DNA of 33,505 nucleotides from an uncultured Spirochaetaceae bacterium (GTDB taxonomy: Bacteria; Spirochaetota; Spirochaetia; Sphaerochaetales; Sphaerochaetaceae): contig CALXLA010000018.1 of the NCBI GenBank assembly GCA_944389075.1, positions 1-33,505 of the forward strand, in the 5' to 3' direction. Numbering within the stretch: the first letter of the stretch is position 1; every line of letters begins with the position of its first letter. Shown piece after piece: positions 15,008-22,399 of this stretch. Both the position numbers and the translations under genes were made by a program. The notes below the pieces were generated by a model. That model was not told the origin of the DNA, searched no databases, and saw only the letters and a list, made by a program, of their open reading frames with translations.

Positions 15008-15905
15008 TATCCTGAGGGAATACAGTCTTTATATAATCTATGAGCGGCGTCTATCGGAAAAGACACGCGATGTCTATGTGAAGGAAGCTGAGGAATACCT
15101 CGGCTTCCTTTCCTCATCAGACATAGAGCTGCTGTCATCGACGCCTGACACAATCGAGAGCTATCTCAAGTGGCGGAGGGAGAAGGATGATATCGATGAG
15201 AGGACAGAGGGCAAGGTCCTTTCTGCTCTCCGCTCTTTCTTCACATTCCTTATTTCGCGCGACAGGACAGAAGAGAATCCTGCGAAGCTTGTCGAGAAGC
15301 CAAGGGAGCATTTCCATCTTCCGCGTGTAATCTCTGAAGATGATGTCAATGAGCTTCTTTCTTCATTTCCTTCAGATGATATCCTCTCAGTGCGTGATTA
15401 TGTCCTCTTTGAGCTTATCTATTCCTCAGGAATGAGGATAAGCGAGGCTGTTGCTCTTGATGTGTCTTCCTTCAGGCCTGAGGAGTCCACGATCAGCGTA
15501 ATCGGAAAGCGAGGAAAGGAACGCCTGGTGTTCATCGGAGAGATTGCTGCGGATGCGCTTTCGATGTATCTGAGTGATGTCAGGCCGAAGCTCATGCGCA
15601 ATAGCGGCGAAAAAGCGATGTTCCTCAACAGGCGCGGAGGACGGCTTACCCGGCAGGCTGCCCATAAGCGCTTCCATCAGGCAACGCTCCGGCTGGGGCT
15701 TGATGCGACAATCCATACGCTCAGGCACTCATTCGCATCGCATATGATAGAGCATGGTGCTGATATAAGGTCCGTTCAGGAGATGCTCGGGCATTCTGAT
15801 GTGCGGACCACACAGATCTACACGCATCTCGATACGGCCTCGATACTTGAGTATTTTGACCGCTTTTCACCCCTCAGCGGCCATCCTGATGATGATAGAC
15901 TCTGA
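14997..15905 (+). CDS. Tyrosine recombinase of the XerC/XerD type (copy 1)
   Basis: Xer recombinases resolve chromosome dimers at the dif site. This 302-residue protein has an N-terminal SAM-like core-binding domain (1-100) and a catalytic domain. The full catalytic set is visible: Arg147 (GMRISEA), Lys171 (GKRGKER), His240 and Arg243 ([10 protein letters not shown]), His266 (GHSDVRTTQ) and nucleophile Tyr275 (IYTH). It starts inside the ftsZ end, an unusual place. ATGs at 14982, 14994 and 14997 are possible and none has a good ribosome-binding site; I chose 14997 as the closest fit to Xer N-termini. Since the second copy sits in the xerC-hslV-hslU order, this one may be the XerD partner, but that is inference. 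Confidence 0.85.
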   Translation: MKNDILREYSLYIIYERRLSEKTRDVYVKEAEEYLGFLSSSDIELLSSTPDTIESYLKWRREKDDIDERTEGKVLSALRSFFTFLISRDRTEENPAKLVEKPREHFHLPRVISEDDVNELLSSFPSDDILSVRDYVLFELIYSSGMRISEAVALDVSSFRPEESTISVIGKRGKERLVFIGEIAADALSMYLSDVRPKLMRNSGEKAMFLNRRGGRLTRQAAHKRFHQATLRLGLDATIHTLRHSFASHMIEHGADIRSVQEMLGHSDVRTTQIYTHLDTASILEYFDRFSPLSGHPDDDRL

Positions 15906-15907
15906 AT

Positions 15908-16567
15908 ATGAGATCACTCATGTCGGATGAAAGGCTCGTATACGAAGGAAATGGATTCGTATACAGGGGAGCATTGCCTTCCTGCGATGCGGTGCTCTTT
16001 GCTTCATATGGGAGGAATTCCAGCGCATCATGCGCCATGTATCAGTCTGCGCTTGAGGCTGCAGCTTCAGGCTATGATGGAGTGAATATCGCGGAGAATT
16101 CCGGTAACAGGTCGGTACTGAAGGGATATGAGGATGGAGGAGGCAGGCTTTATGTCGTCACGGCTCTCTCCATGGATGAGTACGAGAGGCGCTTTCCGGA
16201 TATCCTCAGGAGGATAATGCTGACAGGAGGTGGCCTCATCGCACCATCTCTGACCAGTGGAAACAGGGATAAGGCATATGAGATAGCATTATCGTTCTCT
16301 TCTATGCTGATGGTCTCATCATCTGCTGGATTCCTTCCGCAGATTGTATCACGGGCAATTGATTCCGGTCTTGATGTATACATGCTCAGAGCATCGCTTG
16401 CTGACAAGGCAATGAGGAGGCTCTTCAGGGAAGGCTGTCCTTCCGTGCAGTCATTCTCGTCCATTTTCCAATATCCTGATGCAATTGCATATGAAGACAA
16501 TGAGGACGGATGCTATAATTTCCTTTCGAAGGGCTATAGCATAGTTAGGGCTGATGAGACAGATTGA
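15908..16567 (+). CDS. Decayed DprA/Smf-like Rossmann protein
   Basis: DprA loads RecA on incoming single-stranded DNA during transformation. The 219-residue product keeps the outline of the DprA Rossmann fold. DAVLFASYGRNSS (27-39) matches the first strand. RLYVVTALSMDEYERRFP (80-97) matches the stretch with the ...YP box, and GGLIAP (108-113) matches the ...llSE segment. From residue 118, GNRDKAYEIALSFSSMLMVS through GLDVYML matches RNRiIAgLS...vlVvEa...gR.VfAvPG. Key signatures are missing: the SGlArGiD loop, the Arg pair of FPxRNR and the SGSLiTA loop. It sits just before xerC-hslV-hslU, as smf precedes codV-clpQ-clpY in Bacillus. Likely a diverged or non-functional DprA. It overlaps the next gene by 14 nt. 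Confidence 0.55.
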   Translation: MRSLMSDERLVYEGNGFVYRGALPSCDAVLFASYGRNSSASCAMYQSALEAAASGYDGVNIAENSGNRSVLKGYEDGGGRLYVVTALSMDEYERRFPDILRRIMLTGGGLIAPSLTSGNRDKAYEIALSFSSMLMVSSSAGFLPQIVSRAIDSGLDVYMLRASLADKAMRRLFREGCPSVQSFSSIFQYPDAIAYEDNEDGCYNFLSKGYSIVRADETD

Positions 16568-17432
16568 TGAGTTTCTGGACTATATACAGAACATAAGAAG
16601 GCTTTCGCGCAATACGGTGATAAGCTATAGAAGGGACCTTGAGGACTTTGCCTCATACATGGGGAAGATCGGGCTCAGTGAGATGAATTTCTCTAAGCTT
16701 GATGCTGCTGATTACGCAAGGGAGCTTTCGGCTGAGTTCTCTGAGCAGTCCGTGCTCAGGAAGCTTACGGCATTGAGGACCTATTTCCAGTATCTTGAGA
16801 GAAAGGGGATTGTCTCATCGGATCCTTTTGCCATGATATCGATGCGGACAAAGGAGAGACATCTGCCTTCCGTGCTGACAGAGGATGAGGTCCATGAGCT
16901 TCTTTCTGTCGAGAGGAAGGATTTCTGGGATGAGCGTGATCATATGCTTTTCCTTCTGATCTACAACTCGGGCATGCGTATAGGAGAGGCTCTTTCTGTC
17001 GATATCGGCAGCATTGATTTCAAGTCCCGGAGGATACTCATAAGAGGAAAAGGCGATAAGGACCGTTTTGTCTTTTTCTCACAGACGACAGCTGATGAGC
17101 TAAGGAGATACATAGAGCTTAGAAAGGATGTGCATTCCTCTTCCGATGCTCTTTTCATAGGAAAGAAGGGCGGGAGGTTGCCTCAATCTTCTGCGCATAT
17201 TATCTTTGATGAATATAAGGCAAGACTGGGATGGCAGAAGGAATTCACGCCTCATACGCTCAGGCATTCATTTGCGACGCATATGATGGACAGAGGTGCT
17301 GATATCCGTTTTGTCCAGGAGCTTCTTGGTCATGAGAGCATCTCGACAACCCAGATCTATACCCATGTTTCCCGCACGAGGCTGAAGAAGGTCTATGATG
17401 GCTCTCATCCTCATGCAAAGGAGAAGGAATGA
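16554..17432 (+). CDS. xerC: Tyrosine recombinase XerC-like (copy 2)
   Basis: The 292-residue protein is a second complete Xer recombinase with Arg142 (GMRIGEA), Lys166 (GKGDKDR), His234/Arg237 ([10 protein letters not shown]), His260 and Tyr269 ([10 protein letters not shown]). The N-terminal core-binding domain spans about 1-100. Its position directly before hslV and hslU matches xerC (codV) in many bacteria, so XerC is the better name for this copy. The ATG follows TAGGG and lies inside the DprA-like gene; the end overlaps hslV by 4 nt. The two Xer copies are only about 650 nt apart and clearly related but not near-identical, which argues against a recent duplication. Confidence 0.88.
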   Translation: MRQIDEFLDYIQNIRRLSRNTVISYRRDLEDFASYMGKIGLSEMNFSKLDAADYARELSAEFSEQSVLRKLTALRTYFQYLERKGIVSSDPFAMISMRTKERHLPSVLTEDEVHELLSVERKDFWDERDHMLFLLIYNSGMRIGEALSVDIGSIDFKSRRILIRGKGDKDRFVFFSQTTADELRRYIELRKDVHSSSDALFIGKKGGRLPQSSAHIIFDEYKARLGWQKEFTPHTLRHSFATHMMDRGADIRFVQELLGHESISTTQIYTHVSRTRLKKVYDGSHPHAKEKE

Positions 17433-17980
17433 CAATACACAGCACAACGATATGTGCAGTCAGGAAAGGCGGCACTGTCGCCATCGCAGGAGATGGTCAG
17501 GCTTCGGCTCAGGAAGCCGGAATCGTAATGAAAGGAAACTGCCGCAAGGTCAGAAGGCTTTATGATGGCACGATCATAGTCGGTTTCGCAGGCTCTACTG
17601 CTGATGCGATAACGCTCTCTGAGCTTCTTGAGGGAAAGCTCAAGCAGTACAATGGCGATATCACACGCGCATCTGTCGAGCTTGCGAAGGACTGGAGGAC
17701 TGATAAGATGATGAAGAATCTGAATGCGATGATGATCGCATCAGATGGGAGCAAAATCTTCACGCTTACAGGAAACGGAGATGTACTCGAAGCGGAGTAT
17801 GATACAGCGGCAATCGGTTCAGGTGGAGCATATGCGCTTTCCGCAGCCCGTGCATATCTCGATGCAGGAGTTGACTGGAGCGCGGAGGAGATCGCGAGGA
17901 AGAGCGTAGGGCTCGCTGCCGATATCTGCATATATACAAATCACAATATCATCACAGAGGTGCAGGATGCCAGAGAATAA
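17429..17980 (+). CDS. hslV: ATP-dependent protease peptidase subunit HslV
   Basis: HslV (ClpQ) is the proteasome-like Thr peptidase that forms a double hexamer and degrades proteins fed by HslU. The 183-residue product has the N-terminal segment [20 protein letters not shown]; Thr6 aligns with the catalytic Thr1 of mature HslV, so five residues would be removed. The [13 protein letters not shown] segment (near residues 130-142) is the conserved Gly-rich motif. GGAGAAGGA precedes the ATG. It overlaps hslU by 14 nt, giving coupled translation of the two subunits. Confidence 0.96.
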   Translation: MTIHSTTICAVRKGGTVAIAGDGQASAQEAGIVMKGNCRKVRRLYDGTIIVGFAGSTADAITLSELLEGKLKQYNGDITRASVELAKDWRTDKMMKNLNAMMIASDGSKIFTLTGNGDVLEAEYDTAAIGSGGAYALSAARAYLDAGVDWSAEEIARKSVGLAADICIYTNHNIITEVQDARE

Positions 17981-19304
17981 AAGACTTGACGACATGGTTC
18001 CATCCGAGATCGTAAGAAGTCTCGATGAATATATCGTTGGACAGACAGATGCGAAGCGTACTATTGCTGTCGCGATAAGAAACAGGGTGAGACGCAAGCG
18101 CCTTCCTCAGGAAGTGAGGAATGAAGTCACTCCTAAGAACATACTGATGATCGGTCCCACAGGTGTGGGAAAGACGGAGATCGCAAGAAGAATCGCAAAG
18201 CTTGCGAATGCTCCGTTCATAAAGGTTGAGGCGACTAAATTCACGGAAGTAGGTTATGTCGGGAGAGATGTCGAATCCATGGTCCGCGATCTTATGGCGA
18301 CATCTGTGCAGATGGTCAAGGCAGAGATGGCCGAGAACAAGAAAGCACAGGTAGAGGAAAGGGTAGAGGAGCGTCTCCTTGATCTTCTTCTGCCATCGCA
18401 GCCCTCATCCTCGACGGATCTCTCTGCTTCTGATACAAGGGAGAAGTTCCGCTCGATGCTCAGATCCGGGACATTCGATGGGAAGGAAGTCGAGATGAGC
18501 GTCGATGTCAGGCCTCGCGTCGAGGTGATAGGCACGTCGACTACAGATGAGATCCAGCAGACACTTTCGAACCTTACCACGATGTTCACATCCGGTGGAA
18601 ACACGAAGAAGAGGAAGCTTACGATAAAGCGTGCCCGTGAAATCATCACGCAGGAAGAGATGGAAAAGGTCATAGATCCTGACAAGGCTGTAGATGAGGC
18701 TCTTGAGAGAGCTCAGGAGATGGGCATCATCTTCATCGATGAGATCGACAAGGTCGCATCTAAGGGCAATACATCGAATACTGATGTCTCAAGGGAAGGC
18801 GTGCAGCGCGATATCCTTCCGATTGTCGAAGGCACTACTGTCTCTACGAAGTGGGGTGCTGTCGATACGACGAATATCCTTTTCATCGCAGCTGGGGCAT
18901 TCTCTATGTCTAAGCCTTCAGATCTGATTCCTGAGCTTCAGGGAAGATTCCCGCTCCATGTGGAGCTGAAGGATCTCTCGGCTGATGATTTCTACAGGAT
19001 TCTCACAGAGCCTCAGAATGCGATTGTGAAGCAGTACAAGGCACTTCTCGGAACTGAGGGCGTGACTCTGACATTCACTGATTCTGCGCTCCGCAAGATC
19101 GCGGATATCGCATATGAGGTGAATATGTCCAATGACAACATCGGTGCAAGACGGCTTCACACTGTCATGGAGAAGCTCCTTGAGGAACTTGCATTCTCAG
19201 CTGATGAGCTTTGCGGCCAGAGCATCGAGATAACAGATGAGTATGTGAAGCAGCGGCTTTCCGGAATTGCTGAGGACAGGGATCTTTCAAGGTATATACT
19301 GTAA
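17967..19304 (+). CDS. hslU: ATP-dependent protease ATPase subunit HslU
   Basis: HslU (ClpY) is the AAA+ unfoldase partner of HslV. The 445-residue product has the N-terminal [16 protein letters not shown] signature and Walker A GPTGVGKT (63-70). Its central I-domain insertion is rich in charged residues (about 110-230), and Walker B is IIFIDEIDK. The C-terminal tail ends DRDLSRYIL, matching the HslU tail that inserts into HslV to activate it. All AAA+ elements appear intact. It starts within the hslV end and is followed 2 nt later by flhF. Confidence 0.97.
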   Translation: MPENKRLDDMVPSEIVRSLDEYIVGQTDAKRTIAVAIRNRVRRKRLPQEVRNEVTPKNILMIGPTGVGKTEIARRIAKLANAPFIKVEATKFTEVGYVGRDVESMVRDLMATSVQMVKAEMAENKKAQVEERVEERLLDLLLPSQPSSSTDLSASDTREKFRSMLRSGTFDGKEVEMSVDVRPRVEVIGTSTTDEIQQTLSNLTTMFTSGGNTKKRKLTIKRAREIITQEEMEKVIDPDKAVDEALERAQEMGIIFIDEIDKVASKGNTSNTDVSREGVQRDILPIVEGTTVSTKWGAVDTTNILFIAAGAFSMSKPSDLIPELQGRFPLHVELKDLSADDFYRILTEPQNAIVKQYKALLGTEGVTLTFTDSALRKIADIAYEVNMSNDNIGARRLHTVMEKLLEELAFSADELCGQSIEITDEYVKQRLSGIAEDRDLSRYIL

Positions 19305-19306
19305 GC

Positions 19307-20395
19307 ATGCAATACTACACAGTTGTCGGCGATTCATATGATGCAGCGGTGAACAAGGCGAAGGAGATGTACGGATCCGATGTCCGCATCATCTCCAGAC
19401 GCGATTATACTACCCGTGGCGGTCTTTTCCTCAAGAAGGAGACCCGCTGCGAGATCGTATGCTACCTTCCGCCTGGAACTGCGGCGAAGAAATCCAGCAG
19501 GAAAGATCTCAAGGAGTTCGAAGCTGAGGCGAAGACGCCGGATCCTGATACGCTTACCCATGCAGAAAGGCTCAATACTGAAGTCTACAGGGAAGAAGAG
19601 GAGAGCGAGAGCCTGAAGAAGGCAAGGCTGCTCCTTCAGGATAATCATATCACCCCGCCTCTTTCCGATAAGCTTCTTGAGGATCTTCCCCAGGATAAGG
19701 ATCCAAGCACTGTCCTTCCGGACAGGATCGTTCGTCTTACTCCATCGGACTATGCGATGCAGGTGCATCCGAGGCATTTCGTCGTCTTCCTTGGGCCTAC
19801 AGGATCTGGAAAAACGACTACGCTTGCGAAGGCTGCTGATCTTTATGCGAAGGCCGGGAAGCGTACCGCGATCATAACGCTTGATACATTCCGGACAGGA
19901 GCATATGAGCAGATCAGAGCATTCGGGGATGCGCTCTCCATCCCTGTGCTGAAAGCAGGGGATGAGGGAGAGCTCCTTTCAGCAACAGAGCAGTTCTCAT
20001 GGAAGGACATAATATTCATAGATACGATGGGTGTATCTCCGAAAGACCAGGAGCTTAATCTGAGGCTCAGATCCCTTCTTGATGTCCTTGACCGTGACAG
20101 AACCAACTTCATGCTCACGCTTTCTGCCTCGATGAAGGAGGAAGATGCGATGGAGCAGCTCTCATCTTATCAGCAATATACGCCGCTTTCGCTTGCTGTG
20201 ACAAAACTTGATGAGACCGAGACTATCGGGAATGTCCTTTCTTTCTCATACAGAACATCGATTCCGATCATCTTCTTCACCAATGGGCAGAAGGTCCCTG
20301 ATGACATAAGGAAGGCCTCAGGTGAGGTTATACTTGAGAATCTGAAGTCCTTCGGACTGGATATGAAGAGCTATAAGTCGCAGATCAGGAGATGA
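19307..20395 (+). CDS. flhF: FlhF-type SRP-like GTPase
   Basis: FlhF is the third SRP-family GTPase, usually placing or limiting polar flagella. The 362-residue product has the FlhF N-terminal segment (YYTVVGDSYDAAVNKAKEMYGSDVRIIS), a charged linker (about 60-150) and an NG domain. Walker A is GPTGSGKTT (163-171), DTFRTGAYEQIRAFG follows, then the G3 site IDTMGVSPKDQEL, where Met replaces the usual Ala of DTAG, and G4 TKLDETETIG. It sits at the end of the division operon, 2 nt after hslU, with no flagellar gene in the window. If the host is non-motile it must do something else. The last 11 nt overlap the convergent PBP remnant. No good ribosome-binding site is seen. Confidence 0.85.
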   Translation: MQYYTVVGDSYDAAVNKAKEMYGSDVRIISRRDYTTRGGLFLKKETRCEIVCYLPPGTAAKKSSRKDLKEFEAEAKTPDPDTLTHAERLNTEVYREEEESESLKKARLLLQDNHITPPLSDKLLEDLPQDKDPSTVLPDRIVRLTPSDYAMQVHPRHFVVFLGPTGSGKTTTLAKAADLYAKAGKRTAIITLDTFRTGAYEQIRAFGDALSIPVLKAGDEGELLSATEQFSWKDIIFIDTMGVSPKDQELNLRLRSLLDVLDRDRTNFMLTLSASMKEEDAMEQLSSYQQYTPLSLAVTKLDETETIGNVLSFSYRTSIPIIFFTNGQKVPDDIRKASGEVILENLKSFGLDMKSYKSQIRR

Positions 20396-21233
20396 TCTCA
20401 TCGCTGAATGCATCTGCGATTGCTTCTATCGAGCTTTCATCAGCAGAGTAATATGAGAGTCCTGAGATCCCCGTCCTGCTTTCGATGGGGATTTTGTCGT
20501 TGCTGCTGTAGATTGTCGTGCCATCATGAGTCTTTACCGACTTTACGAGGAATGCGAGCATCGGTGCAGGTATTTCGCCTGACCATGCGATTATGAAGCC
20601 ATCGCTGATTACTGCAGCAGGTGCATCCAGTCCCAGACTTTCGAGCCTTAGCTGGGCTTCCTTGTCTATCGTGAGATATACATCGTTTCCGAATGAAGCG
20701 GAAGGATAGCGTCCCTCATCGGCATCAAGGCTGTCCTGGCAGAGCCTCTCAATGCCTGAGATTCCGTTGAAATCCTCATCGACCTCACCTATGAAAGCAC
20801 TGCCGGTTATTGTCTTCCTGTCCTCTTTCCTTGCAAGTATCAGCTCATTGCTGAGGTCTGCTTGCCAGAGCATCTTCTCGATTTCTTCCGCATCTTCCCT
20901 GGATGGGATCATCGTGATCGGTATGAATTCCTGTCCGTCGCTTATCTTGCGCTCGACAGAGATCGCATTCTCTTCTGTGAATCTGGATATGAAAGATGCT
21001 TCTTTTGCCGGATCGCTGCCATCTGCTATGAAGCCATAGTCAGGGGCTTGTATGGCAAGTATCTCGCCATTCCTGTCGTATATCGTACCGCGTACTGCGG
21101 TAGAATAGAGCCCTTCTTCGTAGTGTGTTCCGAATAGCGGCAGATAGTATACGCGCAGCAGGACAGCCAATAGCATAAGCGATACAGCGGCTGCTATTGC
21201 TTTGACTCTTGGCTTATTGCCTTTCTTATTCAT
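20385..21233 (-). CDS. Class B PBP remnant: membrane anchor and pedestal, no transpeptidase
   Basis: The 282-residue product starts with a basic tail and one membrane helix (about 11-30). The hallmark class B PBP motif RGTIYDRNGEILA (48-60) follows, and later GISGIERLCQDSL (157-169) and DVYLTIDKEAQ (184-194), the end of the dimerisation or pedestal domain of FtsI/PBP2. A full protein would continue for over 300 residues of transpeptidase; here only about 85 remain. These have one strand-like piece (AAVISDGFIIAWSG, 206-219) and no SxN or KTG triad. The gene is not cut by the window edge: it ends on a stop overlapping flhF by 11 nt. It may still dock to the FtsW-like SEDS protein. The ATG is 8 nt from a TATTAT box and lacks a Shine-Dalgarno. 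Identity as a PBP derivative is strong; function is inferred. Confidence 0.85.
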   Translation of the reverse strand: MNKKGNKPRVKAIAAAVSLMLLAVLLRVYYLPLFGTHYEEGLYSTAVRGTIYDRNGEILAIQAPDYGFIADGSDPAKEASFISRFTEENAISVERKISDGQEFIPITMIPSREDAEEIEKMLWQADLSNELILARKEDRKTITGSAFIGEVDEDFNGISGIERLCQDSLDADEGRYPSASFGNDVYLTIDKEAQLRLESLGLDAPAAVISDGFIIAWSGEIPAPMLAFLVKSVKTHDGTTIYSSNDKIPIESRTGISGLSYYSADESSIEAIADAFSDEIIS

Positions 21234-21270
21234 AGAAAGCTATAATAATTCCCGCTGGAAGGATAGTCTA
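21217..21270. promoter_or_regulatory. Face-to-face overlapping promoters sharing one -10 box
   Basis: Plus strand: TTGCCT (21217-21222), 18 nt, then a perfect TATAAT (21241-21246), driving the LysM gene. Minus strand: TAGACT (21265-21270), 17 nt, then TATTAT (21242-21247), driving the PBP remnant. The two -10 boxes are the same TATAATA read on opposite strands, so polymerase can open only one direction at a time. The minus start falls 0-2 nt before its ATG. Confidence 0.6.
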
Positions 21271-21273
21271 TAG

Positions 21274-22278
21274 ATGAGCAGATATAGTTATGATGATATG
21301 CCCCCTGAAGGATATAAGGAAAGGGGTGGTATCAAGAAGGGGTCTTCCCTGATTATCGCATTCATCGGTGTGCTCATAACATTGATTGCAATACTGCTTT
21401 ACCTGATGTTCTCCCCGCAGGGGGAAGGAAAGGAAGCTGAGGTATCCCAGCCTGAGCCTGTCGAGGTCGATATCGCAGAGCCTGATATCATAGAAAGCGA
21501 GATCAGCACAGAAGAGACAGCTGCTGAGGCCATTCCGGCAAAGAGGGAGATCGTTTCCGATTACAAACCTCTAGGCTCTCCTTCTGAATATATCGTCAAA
21601 GAAGGCGATACTCTCTCATCGATTGCTTCTGAATTCTCAGTTTCCGTGGGCACGATCATTGCATGCAACTCCATTACCGATATAAAGGATGTTGTTCCTG
21701 GTCTTTGTCTGCTTATCCCTGAAATAAGCGGGAGCTATTATATAGCTGTAAGCGGCGATACTGCGGATGCTATCGCTCTCCACCGCAATCCCAGCCTCAC
21801 TGGAGATGATATACTCGCTCTCAATGGGCTTGACAGGGATCTTCAGGCAGGAGATAGGATCTTCATTCCATCCCTTGGCTCGAATCTCTCCTCAGGTGAC
21901 AACAGATTTGAGTCGCCTCTTCCTGATGGTGAGGTGATCTACAATTATCTCGATGTCTATGCAGGCAAGGCCCTTACAGGAGTCGTCATTTCAGGTCTTC
22001 CGGGCTCTGCTGTCACGGCATCGGCTTCCGGTCATGTAGTTGATCTTCCGATGGATGATTACGGCAAAGGCGTCAAGATCCTCAATGATGATGGTTACTA
22101 CACAGTCTATGAAGGCCTTGAGATCATCTTCGTGAAGCAGGCAGATAAAGTGGAGAAGGGCCAGCCTATAGGCTCTATAGGCACAAGCCAGATGTACTTC
22201 GGAACTCCTGCGGTGTTCTTCCAGATTGAGCAGGAAGGTGTTGCAATCGATCCTGCTCTCATGGTCGAGGATCTCTGA
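21274..22278 (+). CDS. LysM protein with degenerate M23 (LytM) domain
   Basis: The 334-residue protein has a cytoplasmic N-terminus (1-25), one membrane helix (26-46), an acidic linker (50-95), and a clear LysM (106-150, EYIVKEGDTLSSIASEFSV). A second LysM-like repeat (155-199) follows, then an M23/LytM-like fold (about 228-332). LysM binds glycan; M23 enzymes are zinc peptidases cutting peptidoglycan bridges. Here all metal ligands are replaced: the HxGxD region reads LTGVVIS, the YxHL site reads YEGL, and HLHFE reads AVFFQ (313-317). The closing IDPALM is conserved. It resembles the non-enzymatic LytM activators (EnvC or NlpD type). GGAAGGA precedes the ATG. It is divergent from the PBP remnant and shares its promoter box. 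Confidence 0.85.
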   Translation: MSRYSYDDMPPEGYKERGGIKKGSSLIIAFIGVLITLIAILLYLMFSPQGEGKEAEVSQPEPVEVDIAEPDIIESEISTEETAAEAIPAKREIVSDYKPLGSPSEYIVKEGDTLSSIASEFSVSVGTIIACNSITDIKDVVPGLCLLIPEISGSYYIAVSGDTADAIALHRNPSLTGDDILALNGLDRDLQAGDRIFIPSLGSNLSSGDNRFESPLPDGEVIYNYLDVYAGKALTGVVISGLPGSAVTASASGHVVDLPMDDYGKGVKILNDDGYYTVYEGLEIIFVKQADKVEKGQPIGSIGTSQMYFGTPAVFFQIEQEGVAIDPALMVEDL

Positions 22279-22342
22279 TCTTCTCATCCTTGCTTGCGGC
22301 AATGGGAAAGCCTGTCACAGGCATTATTCTGTAATTAACCAG

Positions 22343-22374
22343 AAGACGACCACATGATCATTTGTGGTCGTCTT
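22343..22374. terminator. Bidirectional terminator between convergent genes
   Basis: AAGACGACCACA (22343-22354) pairs perfectly with TGTGGTCGTCTT (22363-22374) over an 8-nt TGATCATT loop. It lies between the convergent LysM gene and secA and can serve both. The T-tails are short on each side. Confidence 0.75.
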
Positions 22375-22399
22375 TGCATATTCAGGCTATCTGAATTGC

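Noticed and set aside
20493-20504. An S-x-x-K tetrad (SNDK, residues 244-247) in the PBP remnant
   Set aside because: It could look like a transpeptidase active site, but no SxN or KTG motif follows, the flanks do not match the usual GSTFKP context, and only 35 residues remain to the stop.
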